Part shown: one piece after another, positions 28,710 to 37,765 of the stretch
How the letters are laid out: each line of letters begins with the position of its first letter
Numbering within the stretch: the first letter of the stretch is position 1
Source of the DNA: Acetobacter estunensis
Lineage (GTDB): Bacteria > Pseudomonadota > Alphaproteobacteria > Acetobacterales > Acetobacteraceae
Length of the DNA: 64,000 nucleotides
NCBI RefSeq assembly: GCF_019083805.1
Contig: NZ_JAHRDV010000005.1
Span: 186,001-250,000 of the forward strand
Direction: 5' to 3'
Notes under the pieces: generated by a model
Database searches by the model: none
The model's input: only the letters and a program-made list of their open reading frames with translations
What the model was told of the DNA's origin: nothing
Made by a program: the position numbers and the translations under genes

Positions 28710-29474
28710 TCAGCCCTCGCCGCGCGCGATGGCGTGCAGCCGCGAGGGGGTGATGATGCTGATCTCGTGTCCGTTGCGGACCGTGATCAGCCCCTCCCGA
28801 CGCAGCCCACTGAGCGTGCGACTGACGGTTTCCACCGTCAGTCCGAGATAGTCCGCGATATCGGCGCGTGTCATGGGAAAGCTGATCCATGAACCGGGCG
28901 CGGGAGAATCTCCGTATTCCTTTTCCAGCAGTTCCTGAAGGAAGCTTGCCACCCGCTCACGGGCCGTCTTGCGGCCCAAAAGCAGCATCTGTTCCTGTGC
29001 TGCCACCAGTTCATTAGCGGCTTCGCTTAGCAGACGACGCTCCAGACGTGGAATCTCATCGATCACAGGATCGAGGCGCGTACGGGAAAAACGGCACAGG
29101 CGCACCTGATCGATGGCTTCCGCCCCGAAGGCATAGGTCTTGGAGACTGCCAGCCCGAGAAAATGTCCCACGGAGACGAATCCCGTGATTTGCCGCCGTC
29201 CATCGGGCAGGGATTTGAACAGTTTCACAGTGCCGGAGGTGACATTGAAGAACTCGTCTGCGCGGGCACCTTCCTCAATGAAAATCTGGCCGGGTGGAAT
29301 AACCACTTTCACCGCGACCTGCGCCAGCCGCTCAAGTTCGGGGTCTTTCAGGGCGCTGCATATGCCATTGGCCCGCACTTCGCAGATTGCGCAGGTTGCG
29401 CAACCTTCCGTGCCGGCCACGACAAGCCGGCGCGGGCGTGGTGTGGCGATTGCGCTGGTCAGAGAGGGGGGCAT
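28710..29474 (-). CDS. FNR-type oxygen-sensing transcriptional regulator
   Basis: Crp/Fnr family regulator of 254 residues. N-terminal cysteines 25, 28, 31 and 39 (CATCAICEVRANGIC) plus Cys127 fit an oxygen-sensitive 4Fe-4S cluster of the FnrN/FixK type. The cyclic-nucleotide-like domain follows, and the helix-turn-helix has VETVSR, the ExxSR pattern that reads TTGAT half-sites. The ATG at 29474 follows GAAGGA about 9 bases upstream; the longer TTG-start frame is not needed. FNR boxes lie upstream of this gene and of ompW. Equivalent proteins in acetic acid bacteria have been called FnrG. Confidence 0.88.
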   Translation of the reverse strand: MPPSLTSAIATPRPRRLVVAGTEGCATCAICEVRANGICSALKDPELERLAQVAVKVVIPPGQIFIEEGARADEFFNVTSGTVKLFKSLPDGRRQITGFVSVGHFLGLAVSKTYAFGAEAIDQVRLCRFSRTRLDPVIDEIPRLERRLLSEAANELVAAQEQMLLLGRKTARERVASFLQELLEKEYGDSPAPGSWISFPMTRADIADYLGLTVETVSRTLSGLRREGLITVRNGHEISIITPSRLHAIARGEG

Positions 29475-29575
29475 TCGGTTTTTCCTTCTCCCAGCCGGAA
29501 GCAATGAATATCGCAAGATTGCTGCTGTTTAACGCGTCCGGGCAGCGATCACACCCCCTGAAGCGCAGATATCGC

Positions 29576-29589
29576 TTGATATGAATCAT
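29576..29589. promoter_or_regulatory. near-perfect FNR box upstream of the fnr-type gene
   Basis: TTGATATGAATCAT, one mismatch from TTGAT-N4-ATCAA, lies about 108 bases before the fnr start, so autoregulation is plausible. The 29475-29900 intergenic region holds this box and the next one and no gene that I can support. Confidence 0.6.
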
Positions 29590-29818
29590 TGCATGAAAGT
29601 CACGCTTTTGCAGCCACGAAAGTCGCTTCGACTCGTCTGTGGGTGCGATGGAGACGCATGGCTTCTCCACCTTTTTTCTGTCTTCTCAAGGCGCGCTCAG
29701 TGTGGCTCGGGCGCTGCTCTGCGTCTTGATTGCGTCGCAGAGCCGTGAACCGTCAAGCAAAGGCTGTCACGGCCACCTGTTGTACAAAAGCCTCATAGGT
29801 GTGGAAGTTCCCGAAGAG

Positions 29819-29832
29819 TTGATCCAGATCAA
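29819..29832. promoter_or_regulatory. perfect FNR box upstream of ompW-hemN
   Basis: TTGATCCAGATCAA matches the FNR consensus exactly and is centred 75 bases before the ompW ATG. A CATATT at 29866-29871 could be the -10 element, placing the box near -52. The regulator gene is divergent next to it, so anaerobic activation of ompW and hemN is the natural inference. Confidence 0.75.
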
Positions 29833-29900
29833 GGCTGTTAACCGTCTGTCCGTGGTCTTGGCAGCCATATTACATTTCAGAAACACGAGTGGATCACACG

Positions 29901-30815
29901 ATGACGAAGCCCCGTTCCCTGCTGGCCGCGACCCTTCTGGCCGCCAGCGCGCTTTGCGGCACCGCCCATGCCCAGAGTGCCAGCGTACAGGCAGCCGTTT
30001 CGCCAGCAACACCTGCTCCCGCAGCGGGAACGGCGTATGTCTCCGCTCCGGTTGCTCGCCCGATGGCCGAGCCCGTCAATCGTGGCAGCAACTGCAACGC
30101 TTTCGAGCACTGGATCGGTCGCTCCGAAGAAGCCTGCGCAGGCGAGAAGATCGGTCTGGGTCGTGGCGATTTTATGGTGCGTCTGTCGGGCGTGGGCGTT
30201 CTGCCGATGGATCGTGACAACAAGCACGTGTCGGCTTCGCTCAATGGTGGCCAGAACTGGAGCCGCATGAGCGGCACCCACACCGGCACCACCAATCAGG
30301 CGATGCCTGAGCTGACGCTGGAATACTTCCTGACCGACAACCTGTCGCTCGATCTGATCGCCACCAGCACCCGTCATGAAGTCTCAGCGTCCGGCGGTGC
30401 TCTGTCCGGCATCACAGGCCACCACCAGACCGATCTGGGCAGCGCCTGGGTGCTTCCGCCGACCCTGACGGTCGCGTGGCATTTCCGTCCGCATAAGCGC
30501 TTCAATCCGTATGTGGGCGTGGGCGGCACGGCCATGTGGTTCCACAACATGAACGGTGGCAACCTGTGGCTGGGCAACCAGAACATGGGCAAGGGCAAGC
30601 TGAACTCTGGCTTCACCGGTGGTCCGTCCGTCAATGTCGGTTTCGACTATCAGGTTGTGGGCAACTGGTTCCTCAACGTGGACGTGAAGCAGATGTTCGT
30701 GCGTATGCACGCTTGGGAAAAGTGGAACATTGCTGGCGGTGGTCAGGTGAAGGCGCACGCCAAGGAATCGCTTGATCCGTTGGTGGTCTCCGCCGGTATC
30801 GCTTACCGTTTCTGA
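29901..30815 (+). CDS. ompW: OmpW family outer membrane protein
   Basis: Eight-stranded barrel-type outer membrane protein of 304 residues. The N-terminal signal peptide ends near ALCGTAHAQS (residue 23), followed by a low-complexity Ala/Pro stretch. The barrel shows alternating aromatic strands: MPELTLEYFLTDNLSLDLIAT, PPTLTVAWHFRP, NPYVGVGGTAMWF, GPSVNVGFDYQVVGNWFLNVDVK, and ends IAYRF, the C-terminal Phe needed for insertion. The ATG at 29901 is used; a GTG 12 bases upstream is an alternative. OmpW is FNR-regulated in E. coli, and here it sits behind an exact FNR box. The N-terminal insert is longer than usual. Confidence 0.88.
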   Translation: MTKPRSLLAATLLAASALCGTAHAQSASVQAAVSPATPAPAAGTAYVSAPVARPMAEPVNRGSNCNAFEHWIGRSEEACAGEKIGLGRGDFMVRLSGVGVLPMDRDNKHVSASLNGGQNWSRMSGTHTGTTNQAMPELTLEYFLTDNLSLDLIATSTRHEVSASGGALSGITGHHQTDLGSAWVLPPTLTVAWHFRPHKRFNPYVGVGGTAMWFHNMNGGNLWLGNQNMGKGKLNSGFTGGPSVNVGFDYQVVGNWFLNVDVKQMFVRMHAWEKWNIAGGGQVKAHAKESLDPLVVSAGIAYRF

Positions 30816-30817
30816 TC

Positions 30818-32185
30818 GTGTCGGACGCGGTGACGCCGGAGCTGCTTGAACGCTACGACGGCAACCTTCCGCGCTACACAAGTTACCCCACCGCGGTCCG
30901 TTTCTCGGACGCGGTGGGATCGGCCGAAGCGTCACGCTGGCTGGGTGAACTCCCGGTTGGCGAGGCGCTTTCGCTTTATCTGCATGTCCCCTTTTGTGAC
31001 GAGTTGTGCGGCTTTTGCGGCTGCAACACCTCCGTCATGCGCAGTGAGAGTGCCCGCAGCGCCTATGGTGACCAGCTTTGCGAGGAGCTGACGCGCGTAG
31101 CGGGTCTGATTGCGGCACCGAAAAACAGGCGGCCGTCCGTTGCGCATATCCACTTCGGGGGGGGCACTCCCACCACCCTGCCGGAGAGCGCTTTTCGCAC
31201 CATTTTCGGGCGTATGCATGACCTCTTCGACATTCAGTCGGATGCCGAGATTGGCGTGGAACTCGACCCGCGGCATTTCACACCGTCAATGGCGCGTTTT
31301 CTGAGCGAGCTTGGCTGTAATCGCGGCAGTTTGGGCGTGCAGGATCTGGAACCTGACGTGCAGCAGGCTTGCGGGCGCATCCAGACGTTCGAGCAGACTC
31401 GCGCCTGCGTGGAGTCTCTCCGCGAATCGGGCTTTGCGAGCATCAATATCGATCTCATCTATGGTTTGCCGCGCCAGACCACAGAAAGCGTGTGCGTCAC
31501 GGCGCGTCAGACGGCGGCTCTCAAGCCGGATCGCCTGGCCGTTTTTGGCTATGCGCATGTGCCGTGGAAGCTGAAGCGTCAGCAACTCATGCCAGAGGCG
31601 GAACTGCCCGGACGGGACGCGCGGATCGATCAGCGCAACGGCATCGACCGCACGTTGCGAGCAGCCGGTTATCTCCCTGTCGGGCTGGATCATTATGTCC
31701 TGCCGCATGACCGCATGGCCCAGGCTGCGCGAAACGGAAGTCTGCGGCGTAATTTCCAAGGTTATACGGCCGATGACGCCCGGCATCTCGTGGGAGTGGG
31801 TGCCTCCGCCATTTCCTCGCTGCCCGGAGGCTTTACGCAGAACATCGTCTCCGCCGCCGCATGGGGTAAGGCGCTGGCCGAGTCGCCGGGGCTGCCTGTG
31901 GCGCGAGGTGTGACTTGTACGGACGATGATCGCCTTCGCGGTCGCTTGATCGAACGTTTGATGTGCGATTTGGGCGTAGATCTTGGAGCCTTCGCGCCGG
32001 AAGATTTCGCACTGGAGCGTGAGCGGTTGAGCCGCTTCGTGGAAGACGGATTGGTGGAGATGGAAGGGGATCGCCTGCGGGTGACCGAGCGGGGTCGTCC
32101 TTTCATTCGCAATGTCGCCGCTGTCTTCGACCGGTATCTGGCGGGGCAGGACGCAGGGCCGGGGCGTCACTCCCGCGCAATCTGA
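30818..32185 (+). CDS. hemN: oxygen-independent coproporphyrinogen III oxidase HemN
   Basis: Radical SAM enzyme performing the anaerobic version of the HemF step. The 455-residue protein has the RYTSYPTA start, the cluster motif C60-x3-C64-x2-C67 in PFCDELCGFCGCN, and GGGTPTTLP. The extra Cys after the triad is usual for HemN. The start is GTG at 30818, two bases after the ompW stop, so it is co-transcribed with ompW and probably shares its FNR box. Together with hemF this gives heme synthesis under both oxygen regimes. Confidence 0.94.
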   Translation: MSDAVTPELLERYDGNLPRYTSYPTAVRFSDAVGSAEASRWLGELPVGEALSLYLHVPFCDELCGFCGCNTSVMRSESARSAYGDQLCEELTRVAGLIAAPKNRRPSVAHIHFGGGTPTTLPESAFRTIFGRMHDLFDIQSDAEIGVELDPRHFTPSMARFLSELGCNRGSLGVQDLEPDVQQACGRIQTFEQTRACVESLRESGFASINIDLIYGLPRQTTESVCVTARQTAALKPDRLAVFGYAHVPWKLKRQQLMPEAELPGRDARIDQRNGIDRTLRAAGYLPVGLDHYVLPHDRMAQAARNGSLRRNFQGYTADDARHLVGVGASAISSLPGGFTQNIVSAAAWGKALAESPGLPVARGVTCTDDDRLRGRLIERLMCDLGVDLGAFAPEDFALERERLSRFVEDGLVEMEGDRLRVTERGRPFIRNVAAVFDRYLAGQDAGPGRHSRAI

Positions 32186-32201
32186 TCTTTCAGGCGGACG
32201 G

Positions 32202-32912
32202 CTAGGCCGTCAGCATGTGTGGGCGGAGCGTGACTATGATCGGCCGGTGATCGGACGCGAAAATCGGCAGAACCTCACAGTCCTCGCAGCTTGCGCCCCG
32301 GACGAGGCAGCGGTCGAGGCGAATGGGCACGAGATCGACCATTTTGTGGGTCGGCGCGCGCGGCCCGACATCGGAAAAGCCGGGCACAAGGGTCGGGCCG
32401 ACCAAGTTGAAATCCCCCAGAATGGCGGCAGGCAGCGGCAGGACAGCCGCGAGGCGCCTCAACTGGCGTCGGTTCATGATCTGCCCATGCGAAAGGTGGA
32501 CATTCGCCACCGTCAGATCCGGCAGGCGGATGATCTGCGCCACACGACGGACGATCGGCCCGGAGGGAATGACGCAGGAGCGCGGCGCACGTGAGAAGGG
32601 ACGGCGGCTCCAGCAGGCCACGCCGTGGATGCGACCGGGCAATGGCGCACGCGCGTAGTATCCGCCCACCAGCCCAGGCAGTCGGTCGATCTCGGCTGTG
32701 GCTTCCTGCATGAGCAGAAGATCGGGTTGTTCGAGTTTGATCAGTTCGACCACATCGTTCACGCCCGCGCCAATACTGTGCAGCAGGTTCCAACTGATGA
32801 TGCGAACCGATGTTTCCGCCGTCCGTCCGGCATGAACGGTCACGTTCGGGCGGTTATGCAATCTGCGCAGGGGGCGCCGGAGAATCCGTTTGCGGAGGGT
32901 GTTGGTCTTCAT
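32202..32912 (-). CDS. endonuclease/exonuclease/phosphatase family protein
   Basis: EEP-fold hydrolase of 236 residues, with SWNLLHS, LLMQEA, NVHLSHG, LGDFNL, DRCLV and SDHRPI in the family order, which form the metal and catalytic sites. The N-terminus is strongly basic (LRKRILRRPLRRLHNR) and could bind nucleic acid or membrane. The ATG overlaps the end of the upstream AI-2E transporter gene, so the two are coupled. Substrate could be a nucleic acid, a phosphoinositide-like molecule or another phosphodiester; sequence does not decide. Confidence 0.8.
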   Translation of the reverse strand: MKTNTLRKRILRRPLRRLHNRPNVTVHAGRTAETSVRIISWNLLHSIGAGVNDVVELIKLEQPDLLLMQEATAEIDRLPGLVGGYYARAPLPGRIHGVACWSRRPFSRAPRSCVIPSGPIVRRVAQIIRLPDLTVANVHLSHGQIMNRRQLRRLAAVLPLPAAILGDFNLVGPTLVPGFSDVGPRAPTHKMVDLVPIRLDRCLVRGASCEDCEVLPIFASDHRPIIVTLRPHMLTA

Positions 32913-33976
32913 ACCTCATGGTCTCCTGGCGTCTCGGATCGTCCCGCGATCTGGCCCGCCGCAAACTCGGCGGTGAGGGTGTAGCCCACGGCCAGAAGGA
33001 CGGGGCCGAGAAAGATTCCCAGCCCGCCAAACTCCAGAACGCCGCCGATCACGCCAATAAGGGTCAGCAGGTAGGGAAGTTGTGCGCCGCGGGAGATGAA
33101 AATCGGGCGAATGATGTGATCGGCTCCCGAGATGAAAATCACGCCGTAGAGCGCCAGAATGATGCCACGCCACGGATGATGGATCGCAACCAGCCAGATC
33201 GCAGCCGGCACCCACACCAAGGGAGCGCCGATGGGCAACACCGACATCAGGGTCGCCAGAACGGCGAGAAGAATGGGCTCTGGCACATGCACGACCGCCA
33301 ACCCGATGCCCGTCAGCACGCCCTGCACAAGGGCTGTGCCAAGAATGCCGTAAACCGTGCCGCGCACGGTGCCGCCCACGATCATCAGCATCCTGTCGGC
33401 GTGGTGAAGGGCGACGCGCTCTATGAGTTGGCGGATGGTACGTCCCAGAGAATCGCCGCTGAGCCAGAAGAAGAAGGCGATGAACAGCGCCATGGCCAGT
33501 TGCAGTCCGCCATTGGCCATCTGCACCAGCAACGTGATCACCGATTGCGCGATGTCACCGGCATAGGGTCGCAGGCTCTGGCCGACATGGCTGAGATCCT
33601 GTCCCACCTTCACCCATGTCCGGGTGATTTCGTCTCCCATGAGAGGTAGCCGGGCCAGCCAGCGGGGAACTTCCGGCAAATGGAGGCTGGGCAGCAGAAT
33701 GTCCGTAACCTTGGTGACGACGCGCGGCGCTTCCGCCAATCCCTTGGACGCCACGAGGACGAGCGGCACGAGGATGCCTACGCTTGAGAGCAATGTCATG
33801 CACAGGGCGGCGGCGACCGGCCCCATATGGCGACGATGCCACAGCAGGATCGGCCAGGTCACATAGGTAAGGATGGCCGCCCAGACGATGGCGGAGAGAA
33901 AAGGCGCGATGACGATTACGCACCCGTAGGCTACACCGAAAATTAACAGGCCGGTGATGATGCGTTCGGCGTTCAT
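32909..33976 (-). CDS. AI-2E family transporter (PerM/YdiK-like membrane protein)
   Basis: Polytopic membrane protein of 355 residues with about eight hydrophobic helices and the family segment ILALYGVIFISGADHIIRPIFIS near residues 285-310. An extended soluble part lies between helices 3 and 4. Despite the name, most members have no proven AI-2 export. It overlaps the next gene (stop over start). The upstream 293-base region contains no gene that I can support except the operator-like repeat near 34200. Confidence 0.82.
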   Translation of the reverse strand: MNAERIITGLLIFGVAYGCVIVIAPFLSAIVWAAILTYVTWPILLWHRRHMGPVAAALCMTLLSSVGILVPLVLVASKGLAEAPRVVTKVTDILLPSLHLPEVPRWLARLPLMGDEITRTWVKVGQDLSHVGQSLRPYAGDIAQSVITLLVQMANGGLQLAMALFIAFFFWLSGDSLGRTIRQLIERVALHHADRMLMIVGGTVRGTVYGILGTALVQGVLTGIGLAVVHVPEPILLAVLATLMSVLPIGAPLVWVPAAIWLVAIHHPWRGIILALYGVIFISGADHIIRPIFISRGAQLPYLLTLIGVIGGVLEFGGLGIFLGPVLLAVGYTLTAEFAAGQIAGRSETPGDHEV

Positions 33977-34200
33977 GACGCTCCGGAACCCTGGATTTTG
34001 TCCTCATCCTGTTCGGGAGAAGCCCGTACGCCACGCGCCTGCAGGACATATTGAAAATCAATGTGACGGTTTTTCGCTTCTTGGCAACAGCAGGGCAGCC
34101 AGACGTGTATCAAAATGTAATCCAAGGTCGTGAAATGTCCGGCGGACTGCGAAATATCCTCGAGCGGCTGTTAAATGCGACTCCTTTACAAAAACGGGAA

Positions 34201-34221
34201 TTAACGTATTATTGACGTTAA
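34201..34221. promoter_or_regulatory. operator-like inverted repeat before the XRE regulator
   Basis: TTAACG at 34201-34206 and CGTTAA at 34216-34221 are perfect inverted arms spaced by 9 bases, flanked by GGAA and GGTTCC. They lie 49 bases before the ATG of the regulator gene, a typical site for autoregulation. No experimental binding is known to me. Confidence 0.45.
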
Positions 34222-34269
34222 GGTTCCGTCGGTTGCGACAAAAAATCAAACAACAAGGAGCAAGCAGAT

Positions 34270-35142
34270 ATGGCTGCTGTGACTATGCGTCTGGGTGAGA
34301 TCGGACAGCAGCTACGCGCCTTTCGTCTGGAATCGGGCATGCGTGCGGATGAGATTGCCGCGCGCCTTGGCGTCTCGCGCGCCGCACTGTACCGGTATGA
34401 AAAAGGCGAGGTCATCAAGCTCGACACGGTCCAGAGGCTGGCTGAACTGCTCAAGGTCTCGCCCCTGACGCTGCTGGGTATTGGCGTCGAATATTACAGC
34501 CGGCCCCTCAGCTTCTTCGAGCGCGTGCGCCAGATGGAGGAAGAGGCGGACCAGATCCTCCAGATTGCCGATCCGGTGGCGTATCTCGTCACGTCGGACG
34601 CTTACGATTCCGTGCTCACCCGTGCCATTGCCGAGCAGACGGACGACCAGCAACTGGTCGAGCAGCATGTCGCCATCATGGCATCGCGGAAGGAACTCTA
34701 TCGCCAGCGCCGCCCGACGATGATCACGATGCTGAGCGAAGCGGCCGTCGAGCGTTTTCTTGTGCGTGGCGTGGGGGAAGGCATGGCTATGGACGAAAGC
34801 TTGCAAACAGAGGCGCGTCGCGTCGCGGCTCAGGAAATTGCGAATATCATCGAGATGATCGAGGCCGAGCCGATCGGGTTGCAGTTCAGTCTGCTGGGTG
34901 ATGTGGACAGTTCCACCAACTGCATGCTTCTGCGTGGTCGTGAGCGCATGATGCTGGCGATCAACCCGTTCCGCTGCGATGCCTTCCCGGCTGCAACTAC
35001 CGGCGTCTCGCTGGTCACCAGCGCGCCGGAAGCGGTGAACGCGCATCAGCGTGTCATCGAGGTGCTGTGGAAAGAGTCGCTCAAGGGGCGTGAGGCGGCG
35101 GAGCGGCTGCATGACCTGCTTGCGCGGCACGGCCTGCGGTGA
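34270..35142 (+). CDS. XRE family transcriptional regulator
   Basis: Regulator of 290 residues. A helix-turn-helix at about residues 12-65 (LRAFRLESGMRADEIAARLGVSRAALYRYEKGEV) is followed by a helical C-terminal domain of 220 residues of unknown ligand (for example FFERVRQMEEEADQILQI). The start has AAGGAG about 10 bases upstream. The stop is 45 bases before the next gene. The operator-like repeat upstream suggests autoregulation. Alphaproteobacterial XRE proteins of this length are common and varied, so its regulon is unknown. Confidence 0.83.
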   Translation: MAAVTMRLGEIGQQLRAFRLESGMRADEIAARLGVSRAALYRYEKGEVIKLDTVQRLAELLKVSPLTLLGIGVEYYSRPLSFFERVRQMEEEADQILQIADPVAYLVTSDAYDSVLTRAIAEQTDDQQLVEQHVAIMASRKELYRQRRPTMITMLSEAAVERFLVRGVGEGMAMDESLQTEARRVAAQEIANIIEMIEAEPIGLQFSLLGDVDSSTNCMLLRGRERMMLAINPFRCDAFPAATTGVSLVTSAPEAVNAHQRVIEVLWKESLKGREAAERLHDLLARHGLR

Positions 35143-35186
35143 TTCACTGGGCGCCTTTCGCATGTGAGCGGAGAGGAGCCCAGCCC

Positions 35187-36047
35187 ATGACCGTCCCCCT
35201 CATCAGGGCGTCCGATCTTCACTCTCTCCTCAAGAAGAAGGACGTGGTGGCTCTTGACGCCACGGCCCTGCTTCCGGGGGAGACGACCGATCCCGAGGTG
35301 AGATTTGCCACTGCCCGTATTCCGGGCGCCCGCCGCTTCGACATCGAGCGTTTTTCCGATCCGGACACCTCCCTGCCGCATATGGCGCCCGCCGCGGGCC
35401 GTTTCGCACGATTGGCGGGTGAACTCGGTCTGACACGGGAGCAGGCCATCGTCGTGTACGATCAGGGCAATATTGCGTCCTCCTGCCGCGCGTGGTGGTT
35501 GTTTCGCCTGTTCGGTCATGATCGCGTGCAGGTGCTCGATGGCGGCCTGCCGGCATGGCGGGAGGCTGGCGGCGATGTGGAAAGCGGAGCCACGTCGCCG
35601 ATAACGGCCACAACGTACACACCGCGACTTACGGTGTCCTATCTGCGCGGGTTGGGGGATATGCTGAGTCTGTGTGCTGTGCCCGATGGCACCGTCATTC
35701 TGGACGCGCGTTCAAAAGGACGTTTTGAAGGCACCGCGCCCGAGCCGCGAGCCGGTCTTTCCTCCGGGCATATGCCCGGAAGCCGCAATCTGCCGTTTGG
35801 CGAACTGCTCGATCCCACCCGTCATTTCCTTTCTCCCGAACGTCTGGGCGCACGATTTGCCAAGACCGGCGCAAAACCGGGAACGCCGCTTGTGGCCGGT
35901 TGCGGCTCAGGCATGACGGCGTCTGTCCTTGTGGTCGCGGCGACGGTGGCAGGGCTTGGACCGGTGTCGCTTTATGACGGGTCTTGGGCGGAATGGGCGG
36001 CAACCGCAGGCGCACCCATTGAAACAGACGCGGAGACAACACCATGA
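35187..36047 (+). CDS. sseA: rhodanese-type sulfurtransferase (3-mercaptopyruvate sulfurtransferase)
   Basis: Two-domain rhodanese of 286 residues. The N-terminal inactive domain has VVALDATALLPG and a long GARRFDIERF segment; the C-terminal domain carries the active loop CGSGMTAS, with the Cys near residue 238. This CG-[ST]-G-x-T loop is typical of mercaptopyruvate rather than thiosulfate sulfurtransferase. The ATG at 35187 has GAGAGGAG upstream. The stop overlaps the metC start, tying it to sulfur amino acid metabolism. Confidence 0.88.
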   Translation: MTVPLIRASDLHSLLKKKDVVALDATALLPGETTDPEVRFATARIPGARRFDIERFSDPDTSLPHMAPAAGRFARLAGELGLTREQAIVVYDQGNIASSCRAWWLFRLFGHDRVQVLDGGLPAWREAGGDVESGATSPITATTYTPRLTVSYLRGLGDMLSLCAVPDGTVILDARSKGRFEGTAPEPRAGLSSGHMPGSRNLPFGELLDPTRHFLSPERLGARFAKTGAKPGTPLVAGCGSGMTASVLVVAATVAGLGPVSLYDGSWAEWAATAGAPIETDAETTP

Positions 36048-37264
36048 CAGTCAGTGAAGAAGATCGCGTTGCCGCTGGATGGGAGCGACTGAACAGCCTG
36101 CTTGTGCGGCTTTCACGCCCCGATGTGTCCGATCCTGATCACGGCACACCCGTCAACGCGCCCGTCTCGCGGGCGTCCACGCTTCTGTTTCCCGATCTGG
36201 CGGCCATGAGCCGGGTGGGGCGCAGGCGCTACGAGCATGAGCCGATTTACGGCGCGATGGGGTCGGCCAACCAGCACGATCTGGAACGCGCGATTGCCAC
36301 TATCGAAGGCGGCACGGACACGCAGATCGTCTCCTCCGGCCTTGCGGCCTGCACCACGGCGCTGCTCGTCTGGACGGCGGCAGGCGATCACTGCCTGATT
36401 CCCGATTCCTGCTATGGCCCCACACGGCGTTTTGCGGACACGATGCTCAAACGCTTCGGTGTGGAAACGACCTATTACAATCCCGTTCTGTCGGAAGAGG
36501 CTTTGCGTGGGCTGATCCGTCCGAACACGAGCGTTGTGTTCACCGAAAGCCCCGGCAGTCATACGTTCGAGATGCAGGATCTGCCCATGATCGCCCGCGT
36601 GGCGCATGAGCATGGTGCGAAGGTGCTGCTCGACAACACATGGGGCTTCGGTATCACCGCGCCGTTCGCGCTTGATGTGGATGTGTCCATTCAGGCGCTG
36701 ACGAAATATCCTGCCGGTCATTCGGACGCGATCCTCGGGGCGATTACGGTGGCGAATGAACAGGACTGGCACCGTCTGCGCGACGCCGCCATCCAGTTGG
36801 GGCAGCTTGCCGGACCGGATGACTGTTGGCTCACCCTTCGTGGGCTGCGCACCATGGGCGTGCGCCTCGCCCGACAGGCCCGCACGGCCTACCGCGTGGC
36901 GCAATGGTTACAGGGGCGCAAGGAGGTGGCGCGCGTGCTGCATCCGGCACTGCCCGATCATCCGGGACACGCGATCTGGCTGCGCGATTTCACCGGCGCA
37001 GGGCCACTCTTCTCGGTGGAACTTGATGCGCGCTTTGACCGTGCGGCCATGGAGCGGCTGGTCAATGGCCTGACACGCTTCGGGATCGGCGCGTCATGGG
37101 GCGGGTATGAAAGCCTTGTGCTGCCCACGACAGGCGGTGTGGTGCGTTCGCGTGAGGGGGCGTTGCCGGTGGGGCCGACGTTCCGGTTGGCGATTGGATT
37201 GGATGATGCGACGGATCTGATTGGGGATTTGGAGCGGGGGTTGGAGGTATTGGACAAGGGATAA
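36044..37264 (+). CDS. metC: cystathionine beta-lyase MetC
   Basis: PLP enzyme that converts cystathionine to homocysteine, pyruvate and ammonia. The 406-residue protein has YEHEPIYGAMGSANQHDLE, SSGLAACTTALL, the aspartate-containing LLDNTWG, and the Schiff-base lysine in LTKYPAGHSD. The C-terminal segment RFGIGASWGGYESLVLP is typical of beta-lyases in this family. It overlaps the sulfurtransferase stop (ATGA). Beyond it the sequence is noncoding for about 500 bases and then foreign. Confidence 0.93.
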   Translation: MTVSEEDRVAAGWERLNSLLVRLSRPDVSDPDHGTPVNAPVSRASTLLFPDLAAMSRVGRRRYEHEPIYGAMGSANQHDLERAIATIEGGTDTQIVSSGLAACTTALLVWTAAGDHCLIPDSCYGPTRRFADTMLKRFGVETTYYNPVLSEEALRGLIRPNTSVVFTESPGSHTFEMQDLPMIARVAHEHGAKVLLDNTWGFGITAPFALDVDVSIQALTKYPAGHSDAILGAITVANEQDWHRLRDAAIQLGQLAGPDDCWLTLRGLRTMGVRLARQARTAYRVAQWLQGRKEVARVLHPALPDHPGHAIWLRDFTGAGPLFSVELDARFDRAAMERLVNGLTRFGIGASWGGYESLVLPTTGGVVRSREGALPVGPTFRLAIGLDDATDLIGDLERGLEVLDKG

Positions 37265-37765
37265 TTGTTGTTGGTGTGGGGTGTGTGGGGAGGATGTCGG
37301 CTTTCACCTCATGTCGGACATGTGCCAGCTTTTCGGATAGCGGACACGACTGATTCACAGACTATCAGCCGGAAGTGGATGCTCGCACCGGCAATTAGGA
37401 TTAGTCTCGCTTTGCAGAGAGCTACCTTTGGACAGCCCCTTACCGAGGATCCGGTCGCAACCCGATGTACCCATGTAATTATACCAAAGACAAAAATCTT
37501 TAGTCAGCCATTTTGAAATCCCCGAAGTATTTTTTTTAGCTTCCCTTGAAGTAGCAAGTTCGGCTCACCATTAAATTAACCATGTCCATGGTTGCCATGA
37601 CGTATGACGTGAAGCTGGACCTATCCATGCGGATCGTGCGCCAGGGAGACCTCGCCAAGGTTGCTGTTGCTGCTGAGGTGTCTGTCGTCGCGGCCATGCC
37701 GTGCGCAGAGGATGGGTGTCCGTCAACGGTCGGGATTGTATGAGCGGAGGACCCGAGCGAAGAAC
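37265..37765. other. intergenic stretch before the reverse transcriptase, no supported gene
   Basis: About 500 bases without a recognised gene. It contains a perfect inverted repeat AACCATG-TC-CATGGTT at 37578-37593 and a short frame from 37581 (about 54 codons, YDVKLDLSMRIVRQ) that I do not recognise. The stretch GTCGGACATGTGCCAG near 37312 has the flavour of an insertion sequence remnant, but I cannot identify one. As some RT defence genes have an upstream noncoding RNA, this region is also a candidate for such an RNA. Confidence 0.3.

Noticed and set aside
37581-37743. Short plus-strand frame beginning near AACCATG
   Set aside because: About 54 codons with no recognised domain, no clear ribosome site beyond the palindrome, and next to a foreign islet; left as part of the intergenic entry.
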